NCBI GenBank assembly: GCA_045617225.1
Contig: JAZLIC010000057.1
Span: forward strand, 1-9,303
From: JAZLIC01 sp045617225
GTDB lineage: Bacteria; Bacillota; Clostridia; Monoglobales; Monoglobaceae
Reading direction: 5' to 3'
Length of the DNA: 9,303 nt
Shown here piece after piece: positions 1-5,219 of the stretch. A model generated the notes under the pieces. The model was not told the origin of the DNA, searched no databases, and saw nothing but the letters and a program-made list of their open reading frames with translations. Numbering within the stretch: position 1 is the first letter of the stretch; every line of letters starts with the position of its first letter. The translations under genes were made by a program, and so were the position numbers.

Positions 1-40
1 GGTCGGCAATGTAAAAAAATTGCTTTTTGCAATTTTCCAT
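1..40. repeat. Dispersed intergenic repeat fragment (window edge)
   Basis: The first 19 bases (GGTCGGCAATGTAAAA...) recur with one substitution at 3224-3242 (GGTCGGTAATGTAAAA...). Both are followed by AT-rich sequence with TTTTT and ATTTTC runs. Next to it, AAAATTGC (16-23) and GCAATTTT (29-36) form a small hairpin. In the second copy GGTCGG pairs with an upstream CCGACC (3208-3213); in this copy that arm would lie outside the window. It is probably a degenerate dispersed intergenic element; no function is visible. Confidence 0.45.
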
Positions 41-72
41 TTTCCATTTTCGACTTTTCCGGCATTCTGTGG

Positions 73-90
73 CATATCTAAAATGATATG
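73..90. promoter_or_regulatory. Small dyad upstream of the recombinase gene
   Basis: CATATC (73-78) and GATATG (85-90) form a perfect 6-bp inverted repeat around TAAAAT, ending 23 bp before the recombinase start codon. A second GATATG overlaps the right side (90-95 region). It could be an operator, or the TAAAAT at its centre could be a -10 element, but no convincing -35 lies 16-18 bp upstream. Chance occurrence in AT-rich DNA is possible. Confidence 0.25.
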
Positions 91-113
91 ATATGTTATA
101 AGGAGTGATATAT

Positions 114-929
114 ATGAAAAAAAGTTTTGAAGAATGGTTAGCAGAGAGTGAGTATTCAAAGTCAACGGTAGAGAAATATACCCACGACGCAGGCGAGTTC
201 TTGCGCTATATGAACGGGCGTAAGATAACGAAGGAGATGACCCTTGCGTACAAAGAAAAGGTTGCGAAAAAATACCTTCCGCGCAGTGTGAACTCAATAA
301 TATCATCGCTCAATGCCTATTTTGCTTTTCTTGAACGCTATGATTTAAGATTAAAAACAGTAAAGGTACAAAGGACGATTTTTACCGAGCGGAGCAAGGA
401 GCTCACAAAGGCGGATTATGAAAAGCTCCTTGATTGTGCGGCGGCGAATGACGAAAGGCTGTACTATATGTTGCAGACGATATGCGCCACGGGGATAAGG
501 GTATCGGAGCTTAAATTCATCACTGTGGAGACAATAAATAAAAAATACGCAATAATAAATAATAAAGGGAAAATGCGTAAGATTTTACTGCCGAAAGCCT
601 TGTGTGCAATGCTTAAATCCTTTGCAGAGCGCAGCGATATAAAAAGCGGCAGTATATTCATCACAAGGACAGGCACACCCCTTGACCGAAGTAATATATG
701 GCGGATGATAAAAGGCTTGTGCAATGACGCAAGGATAGATGCCGATAAGGTGTACCCACACAACCTGCGCAGACTTTTTGCAAGGACGTTTTATGATATG
801 CAAAAGGACATAGTCCGCCTCGCAGATATCCTCGGTCATTCCTCGATTGACACAACACGAATATACACAATGGAAACAGGCGAAAAACACCTGAGACAGA
901 TAGAAAAAATGGGACTTATCCGCGAATAA
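114..929 (+). CDS. Tyrosine recombinase, probable invertase of the adjacent promoter switch
   Basis: A 271-aa XerC/XerD-like tyrosine recombinase. Residues about 1-85 form the helical core-binding domain and about 95-271 the catalytic domain. Catalytic residues visible are Arg129 (ATGIRVSEL), the beta-hairpin lysine (K151 or K153 in NNKGKMRK), His216 and Arg219 (HNLRR), His242 (LGHSS) and the nucleophile Tyr251 (TTRIYTM). The ATG at 114 is preferred over an in-frame GTG at 105 because AAGGAG (100-105) lies 8 nt before the ATG and overlaps the GTG. The gene stops 6 bp before a 22-bp recombination-like site that is repeated in inverted orientation 166 bp further on. Known small recombinases beside inverted repeats (FimB/FimE, Bacteroides Mpi-type, C. 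difficile RecV) flip promoters, and the same role is inferred here. No phage, conjugation or transposon gene is nearby, so a prophage integrase is less likely. In the present orientation the switch promoter fires antisense into its 3' end. Confidence 0.93.
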   Translation: MKKSFEEWLAESEYSKSTVEKYTHDAGEFLRYMNGRKITKEMTLAYKEKVAKKYLPRSVNSIISSLNAYFAFLERYDLRLKTVKVQRTIFTERSKELTKADYEKLLDCAAANDERLYYMLQTICATGIRVSELKFITVETINKKYAIINNKGKMRKILLPKALCAMLKSFAERSDIKSGSIFITRTGTPLDRSNIWRMIKGLCNDARIDADKVYPHNLRRLFARTFYDMQKDIVRLADILGHSSIDTTRIYTMETGEKHLRQIEKMGLIRE

Positions 930-935
930 AAAACA

Positions 936-957
936 CAACATAATATGTATTATGTTG
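936..957 (+). repeat. Inverted repeat left (IRL), recombination site
   Basis: This 22-bp site is itself a dyad: CAACATAATA, centre TG, TATTATGTTG. Its exact reverse complement occurs at 1124-1145, where the centre reads CA. Identity extends one base outward (935/1146), and both sites continue inward into A-rich or T-rich flanks. The 10-bp arms would hold two recombinase protomers. The only asymmetry is the central dinucleotide, which makes the two sites inverted with respect to each other and so favours inversion over excision. Confidence 0.88.
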
Positions 958-981
958 CGAAAACTGATATATTTTTTAAGA

Positions 982-1010
982 ATTATAGCAAGAAAACGGC
1001 AAAAAGTCAA
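982..1010 (-). promoter_or_regulatory. Switch promoter, pointing left as sequenced
   Basis: On the minus strand, TTGACT (1005-1010) and TATAAT (982-987) are separated by 17 bp, with TGC directly before TATAAT giving an extended -10. This is a near-consensus sigma-A promoter. Transcription should begin near 975, run through IRL and continue antisense into the recombinase 3' end. After inversion it would drive the AsnB-like gene with a 5' UTR of about 58 nt. Confidence 0.85.
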
Positions 1011-1041
1011 GAAAATTAAGCCAAAAACTAAAAAAGCACGC

Positions 1042-1087
1042 AAAAAACAGACCAAAAACGGTAAAAAATGTAATTGGTCTTGTTTTT
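1042..1087. terminator. Candidate bidirectional terminator inside the invertible segment
   Basis: AGACCAA (1049-1055) pairs with TTGGTCT (1074-1080). The helix extends through the A-run at 1042-1048 and the TGTTTTT at 1081-1087 with one bulge, leaving an 18-nt loop. Each strand has a U-tract after the stem. Because it is roughly symmetric it should act in both orientations. As sequenced it separates the recombinase from the AsnB-like gene; after inversion (994-1039) it would lie upstream of the promoter and still block read-through. The large loop and AU-rich stem make its strength uncertain. Confidence 0.5.
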
Positions 1088-1123
1088 GTATCTAAATGCC
1101 GGATAGTGTCATCTTGTTTTTTA

Positions 1124-1145
1124 CAACATAATACATATTATGTTG
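1124..1145 (-). repeat. Inverted repeat right (IRR), recombination site
   Basis: Exact reverse complement of 936-957 (centre CA instead of TG). Here the dyad extends to 16-bp arms (1118-1133 with 1136-1151), so RNA crossing it would form a strong hairpin just before the AGGAGG ribosome binding site at 1153-1158. The site lies in the leader of the AsnB-like gene, and transcripts from the ON orientation would include it. Confidence 0.88.
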
Positions 1146-1163
1146 TAAAAACAGGAGGACAAA

Positions 1164-2999
1164 ATGAGCGGAATAATTGGGTTAATAAACTGTGGAAATA
1201 ACAATCTTTTTGATAGTGTTGCGCAAAAATTTAATTACAATTCAAGTGGCGTTTTCATTGAGAACAAGTGCTCTGTAAACATTGATACTCTTGTGATTGA
1301 CGAGTATACATCAATCAATCCCGTATTTGACGAAAGAAACGATGTGATTTGCGCATTTGAAGGGCAAATTTTTAATCGCCAATACCTTATGAACGAACTT
1401 AATATAAGCGATGATACAGTTACAAATCAACAATTGTTTCTTGATTTATATTTACGATTTGGGGACAATTGTTTTGTTCTGCTTGACGGAATGTTTGTAG
1501 CGGCTTTGTATTTTCTTAAAGATGATACAGTTAAGCTTGTGCGTGATAAGGCGGGCGTTAAGCCGCTTTATTATTCGTACACATATAACACCTTTTCTTT
1601 TTCATCAAATCCAAAGGACATACTTTTAAACGGCTTATGCAGTAAGAAACTTAACAATACAGCCGTTAGTCAATATTTTATTATGGGATTCATCCCTTCG
1701 CCGATTACGGCATACGATGATGTTTTATCTGTTGATGCCGGAGAGGTTGTTACATTCAGGAACGGCAACATCTCTCGAAATTATTACTGGGATATTGAAT
1801 GTGATGAGAAGTATATGATTGCAGATTACGACGAGTGCAAGAAGCAATTAAGAGAGACCTTTATAAAATCTGTTGATTCACAGATGGCTTTCGGAGGCAG
1901 AACAGGCGTTTTTCTAAGTGGCGGAATTGATTCTACCATTGTTACAGGTGTTGCCTCTTGCATTTTGGGAAAGAAAATTGATAGCTTTACTATGGGATTT
2001 AAGGTCGAAGCATACAACGAAAGCGAAAGAGCGGATATTGTGGCAAGAGAGCATAACACAAACCACCATGTGTTTATGCTCGACTTTGACGAGGCGTTGG
2101 ATAAAATGGATGCTGTCATTAACGGATTTACACAGCCGTTTGCTGATGCTTCGGCAATCCCCACATATATTATTAACGAATATGCCTCAAAAACTTTGAA
2201 TACAGTTTTGACAGGTGACGCTTCTGACCAGATGTATGCCGGTTCTAACAAGTACCAAATTAACTATTACATCGACAAGTACGAAAAAATCCCTGCATTT
2301 TTAAGGAAATCAATAGTTGACAAAATGATATATGCTTTGCCAGTCGAAAACACATTGGCAAAGAAGATGCGTAAGGTAATTGCTTGTGCCGGAATGGATG
2401 AATATAACAGACGCGAGAGAATTTTAGCATTGTGCATGGGAAAGGATGAGGTTGCAAAGCTTATAGGCAAGAATTATGTTGTGGATTGTATGAGTGAGCT
2501 AAAAAAGATATATGATAAATATGACGGCAGAGCGGATGAACTTACACGCACGCTATATATGGACTTGAAGACCGTAGTTGAAGGTGGAATGATTGCCAAA
2601 ATGGGAATGATGAGTCGAGCGGCAGGAGTTGAAACAAGAATGCCGTTTACATCAACCGATATGATGGAGCTTGCATATAAAATTCCAAGCAAATTTAAGT
2701 TGTCAGGTACCGTAGGCAAAAAAATCATTAAAGAAACCTTTGCTGACATTATCCCCGAGGATTTACAAAAGGCGTCTAAAAAAGGATTTGGAGTTCCTCT
2801 TGATGTATGGTTTAGAGGTCCGCTTAAGGATGACCTAAAAAAGAGTCTTAACCGAGATGCAATCGAGTCACGAGGCATATTTAACTATGATTATGTAAAT
2901 AAACTTATGGAAGAACATTTCAGTCGTAGGTCAGATAATGCAAATAAATTATGGGCACTCTATGTTTTTGAAAAATGGGCAGACAGCCTCAGATTATAA
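1164..2999 (+). CDS. AsnB-like amidotransferase/synthetase with degenerate glutaminase domain
   Basis: A 611-aa asparagine synthetase B-family protein. Residues 1-200 align with the class II glutaminase domain, but the N-terminus is Met-Ser-Gly-Ile, so Ser replaces nucleophilic Cys2. HRGPD is absent, NGEIYN has become EGQIFN, and SDTE is TNQQ; glutamine hydrolysis is therefore unlikely. The synthetase half is kept: PP-loop FLSGGIDST (S252-S257), TGDASDQ (350-356, canonical GEGxDE) and KKGFGVP with W549 near the C-terminus. The family activates a carboxylate as acyl-AMP and joins it to an amine. Members make asparagine, amidate meso-DAP in Gram-positive walls, or close lasso peptides and beta-lactams. 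The acceptor here is unknown. AGGAGG (1153-1158) sits 5 nt before the ATG. The gene is monocistronic, closed by a terminator at 3007, and apparently controlled by the invertible promoter. Length is full and there is no frameshift. Confidence 0.88.
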   Translation: MSGIIGLINCGNNNLFDSVAQKFNYNSSGVFIENKCSVNIDTLVIDEYTSINPVFDERNDVICAFEGQIFNRQYLMNELNISDDTVTNQQLFLDLYLRFGDNCFVLLDGMFVAALYFLKDDTVKLVRDKAGVKPLYYSYTYNTFSFSSNPKDILLNGLCSKKLNNTAVSQYFIMGFIPSPITAYDDVLSVDAGEVVTFRNGNISRNYYWDIECDEKYMIADYDECKKQLRETFIKSVDSQMAFGGRTGVFLSGGIDSTIVTGVASCILGKKIDSFTMGFKVEAYNESERADIVAREHNTNHHVFMLDFDEALDKMDAVINGFTQPFADASAIPTYIINEYASKTLNTVLTGDASDQMYAGSNKYQINYYIDKYEKIPAFLRKSIVDKMIYALPVENTLAKKMRKVIACAGMDEYNRRERILALCMGKDEVAKLIGKNYVVDCMSELKKIYDKYDGRADELTRTLYMDLKTVVEGGMIAKMGMMSRAAGVETRMPFTSTDMMELAYKIPSKFKLSGTVGKKIIKETFADIIPEDLQKASKKGFGVPLDVWFRGPLKDDLKKSLNRDAIESRGIFNYDYVNKLMEEHFSRRSDNANKLWALYVFEKWADSLRL

Positions 3000-3006
3000 T
3001 TTACAT

Positions 3007-3038
3007 AGGAGTAGGTTTTTATACCGCGCTCCTTTTTT
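3007..3038 (+). terminator. Rho-independent terminator of the AsnB-like gene
   Basis: AGGAG (3007-3011) pairs with CTCCT (3029-3033). An inner GGT/ACC pair extends the helix, and a run of six T follows. It lies 8 nt after the stop codon, making the AsnB-like gene a single-gene transcription unit. Confidence 0.75.
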
Positions 3039-3089
3039 ATGCTATTTTTGCGTATTACGCCGTTCCCTCAACGCCCTTCTTTAATCTTG

Positions 3090-3143
3090 CCTCCCCTTGA
3101 TGCTCAAGGGGAGGTGTTGTGCTTTGCACGACGGAGGGGATTT
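3090..3143. repeat. Tandem-hairpin intergenic repeat element
   Basis: A perfect 11-bp hairpin (CCTCCCCTTGA at 3090-3100, loop TGC, TCAAGGGGAGG at 3104-3114) is followed at once by a second hairpin. The second is GTTGTGC at 3116-3122, loop TTT and GCACGAC at 3126-3132, with one G-T pair. GGAGGGGATTT comes next and repeats the stem's CCCCTCC motif. GC-rich islands of this pattern in AT-rich intergenic DNA resemble the dispersed REP/MITE-like repeats common in clostridial genomes. No U-tract follows, so it is not a classic terminator. Confidence 0.55.
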
Positions 3144-3207
3144 AGAACGAAAGCTTTATGCAAATCCGAAAAACAAATTTTTTGAATTATTTGCCAAAAG
3201 CCCGGTT

Positions 3208-3242
3208 CCGACCTGCCGCTCCCGGTCGGTAATGTAAAATTT
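3208..3242. repeat. Dispersed intergenic repeat, second copy
   Basis: CCGACC (3208-3213) and GGTCGG (3224-3229) form a hairpin. The right arm continues into AATGTAAAA, the same sequence that opens the window at 1-19. Two copies 3.2 kb apart, both outside genes, suggest a dispersed element. Confidence 0.45.
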
Positions 3243-3315
3243 ATTTTTTCGGATTTTCGCATTTTACAGTCTTTTTTAATATTAAGCGCACTTTTTGTAT
3301 CTATTTTGGTTATAT

Positions 3316-3353
3316 TGCCATTTACATTTAGGACGAAATGTGTTACAATGGCA
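3316..3353. promoter_or_regulatory. Nested dyad overlapping the typA promoter
   Basis: Outer arms TGCCATT (3316-3322) and AATGGCA (3347-3353) enclose inner arms ACATTT (3324-3329) and AAATGT (3336-3341). The two dyad centres are offset by 2 bp. The arms cover both the -35 and -10 hexamers of the typA promoter, a position from which a bound repressor would block RNA polymerase. It could also be fortuitous. Confidence 0.4.
3321..3349 (+). promoter_or_regulatory. Promoter of typA-leuA
   Basis: TTTACA (3321-3326) and TACAAT (3344-3349) are separated by 17 bp, a good sigma-A-type promoter. The predicted start is near 3356, giving a leader of about 26 nt, too short for a leucine T-box or attenuator. 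Confidence 0.75.
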
Positions 3354-3381
3354 TTTGATAAAAAGAGGAAAGTGAGAAACT

Positions 3382-5208
3382 ATGATAAGAGAAGATTTAA
3401 GAAATATTGCGATTATCGCACATGTTGACCACGGTAAGACAACATTGGTTGACGAAATGTTAAAGCAGGCAGGTACATACCGTGAAAATCAGGTTGTTGA
3501 AGAACGTGTTATGGACAACAATGATTTAGAGCGTGAGCGCGGTATCACGATTCTGGCAAAGAATACATCTGTAAGCTATAACGGTATAAAGATAAATATT
3601 ATTGATACACCGGGACACGCTGACTTTTCAGGTGAGGTAGAGAGAATTCTTAAAATGGTAAACGGCGTTATCCTTTTGGTTGATGCGGCGGAAGGACCGA
3701 TGCCTCAGACAAGATTTGTTCTCCAAAAGGCACTTGAAATGAACCATCGTGTAATCATTGTGGTAAACAAGATTGACCGTCCCGATGCACGACTTGACGA
3801 AATCCCGGACGAAGTATTAGACCTTTTAATCGACCTTGAAGCAAATGATGAGCAGCTTGAGAGTCCTATTATCTTTTGCAGCGGTCGTGCAGGTACTGCA
3901 TCGCTTTCTCAGTATGAGGAGGGGAAGGATTTAGGCGTCCTTTTTGATACTATAATAGACTATATTCCGGCACCGGAGGGTGACGAAAGCGGCGAACTCC
4001 AAATGTTGGTGTCATCTATTGACTATAATGATTATGTAGGCAGAATTGCAATCGGCAGAATTGAAAGAGGCGAGATGAAGCAAAATCAGGAGATTATGGT
4101 TTGCGATTATCACGAGAAGCACGCACCGTATAAATCTAAGATTGTAAACATCTATCAGATTGACGGTCTCGGACGCACGCCCGTTGACAATGCAAAGGTT
4201 GGCGATATTGTTTGCTTTTCGGGCGTTACCGATATTACAATCGGTGATACTGTTACCTCAGTAACCGTCCCGGAGCCGCTTCCGTTTGTAAAGATTAGTG
4301 AGCCTACCATTGAGATGACCTTCTTGGTAAACGACAGTCCGTTTGCAGGCAAAGAGGGCAAGTTTGTAACATCAAGACAACTGCGTGACCGTTTGATGAA
4401 GGAACTTTTAAAAGATGTTTCCCTCAGAGTTGAGGAGGGGGACACAACCGACAGCTTCCGTGTTTCGGGCAGAGGTGAAATGCACATCTCGATTTTGATT
4501 GAAACTATGCGCCGTGAAGGCTTTGAGTTCTCTGTAAGCACCCCAAAGGTCTTGTATAAAGAGATAGACGGAAAAAGATGTGAGCCGATAGAACGCCTTT
4601 TGATAGATGTGCCCGAGGAACATATGGGAGCAGTTATGGAAAAGATGGGTACTCGTAAGGGTGAGCTTGTTCAGATGTCACCTCAGGGCGGCAGAATGAG
4701 ATTGGAGTATTTAATTCCCGCCCGTGGACTGTTGGGTTACAGAAATGAATTTTTGACCGACACTCGCGGCGAAGGAATAATGAGTTCTGTCTTTGACAGC
4801 TATCAGCCGTACAAGGGCGAGATTACACGCCGCCATACCGGCTCTTTGGTATCCTTTGAAACAGGCGAGTCGGTAGGCTACGGTATGTTTAAGGTGCAGG
4901 ACAGAGGAGCTTTGTTTATTACTCCGGGTGTGCCTGTGTATGAAGGTATGATAGTCGGACAGAGTGCAAAGGGCGAGGACATAAATGTAAATGTCTGCAA
5001 GAAGAAGCAACTCACCAACACCCGTGCATCGGGAAGTGATGAAGCCTTAAAGCTTGTTCCGCCGGTGCAGATGAGTTTGGAGGCTTGTCTTGAATTCCTG
5101 GCTGATGATGAGCTTTTGGAGGTTACACCGGAGAGTTTAAGGCTTAGAAAACGCATACTTAATAATCAACTGAGAGCAAAGGCAAACGCTAAAAATAAGA
5201 AAGATTGA
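3382..5208 (+). CDS. typA: Ribosome-associated GTPase TypA/BipA
   Basis: A 608-aa translational GTPase of the TypA/BipA family, normal in length. G motifs in order: G1 AHVDHGKTT (13-21), G2 RERGITI (51-57), G3 DTPGHAD (75-81), G4 NKID (129-132) and a G5-like SGRAG near 172. EF-G-like domains II, III and V follow, then the family-specific C-terminal domain ending in a basic Lys/Asn-rich tail. The family binds the 70S ribosome and supports 50S assembly and growth under cold or stress. The ATG at 3382 follows a modest GAGG (3365-3368), with a predicted start of transcription near 3356. leuA starts 11 nt after the stop, so the two probably share a transcript. The link between an assembly GTPase and leucine synthesis is not functionally obvious. 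Confidence 0.97.
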   Translation: MIREDLRNIAIIAHVDHGKTTLVDEMLKQAGTYRENQVVEERVMDNNDLERERGITILAKNTSVSYNGIKINIIDTPGHADFSGEVERILKMVNGVILLVDAAEGPMPQTRFVLQKALEMNHRVIIVVNKIDRPDARLDEIPDEVLDLLIDLEANDEQLESPIIFCSGRAGTASLSQYEEGKDLGVLFDTIIDYIPAPEGDESGELQMLVSSIDYNDYVGRIAIGRIERGEMKQNQEIMVCDYHEKHAPYKSKIVNIYQIDGLGRTPVDNAKVGDIVCFSGVTDITIGDTVTSVTVPEPLPFVKISEPTIEMTFLVNDSPFAGKEGKFVTSRQLRDRLMKELLKDVSLRVEEGDTTDSFRVSGRGEMHISILIETMRREGFEFSVSTPKVLYKEIDGKRCEPIERLLIDVPEEHMGAVMEKMGTRKGELVQMSPQGGRMRLEYLIPARGLLGYRNEFLTDTRGEGIMSSVFDSYQPYKGEITRRHTGSLVSFETGESVGYGMFKVQDRGALFITPGVPVYEGMIVGQSAKGEDINVNVCKKKQLTNTRASGSDEALKLVPPVQMSLEACLEFLADDELLEVTPESLRLRKRILNNQLRAKANAKNKKD

Positions 5209-5219
5209 GGCGATACGCT

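Larger units (their letters stand above)
958..1123. promoter_or_regulatory. Invertible promoter segment (phase-variation switch), OFF orientation
   Basis: These 166 bp lie between two exact inverted 22-bp sites. The segment contains one strong promoter, which reads leftward as sequenced, and a hairpin with T-tracts on both strands. No equally good promoter reads rightward toward the AsnB-like gene; the best is a weak TTGTTT-16-GATAGT near 1081-1108. Inversion maps position x to 2081-x, which would place the -35 at 1071-1076, the -10 at 1094-1099 and the start near 1106. Transcription would then run into the AsnB-like gene. Layout and sequence are seen directly; inversion itself is inferred. 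Confidence 0.85.

Noticed and set aside
105..113. GTG at 105 as start of the recombinase
   Set aside because: It overlaps the AAGGAG ribosome binding site that serves the ATG at 114.
114..929. Host XerC/XerD for chromosome dimer resolution
   Set aside because: The fold and size fit, but the neighbouring inverted sites and promoter are those of a local switch, and no dif-like site was recognised.
585..1055. 156-aa minus-strand open frame across the recombinase 3' end and the switch
   Set aside because: A shadow of the recombinase, running through the invertible segment; Cys/Phe-rich composition is typical of antisense frames. The OFF promoter does transcribe this strand, but no credible start site with a ribosome binding site was seen.
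936..1145. attL/attR of an integrated element
   Set aside because: Attachment sites after integration are direct repeats bounding the element; these are inverted, only 166 bp apart, and bound a promoter with no cargo.
1164..2999. Lasso peptide cyclase in a biosynthetic cluster
   Set aside because: Loss of Cys2 fits a cyclase, but no precursor peptide, leader-binding protein, protease or transporter gene is beside it within the window.
5205..5219. TTG at 5205 as start of leuA
   Set aside because: It overlaps the typA stop and has no ribosome binding site; ATG at 5220 has GAGG 9 nt upstream and gives the expected N-terminus.
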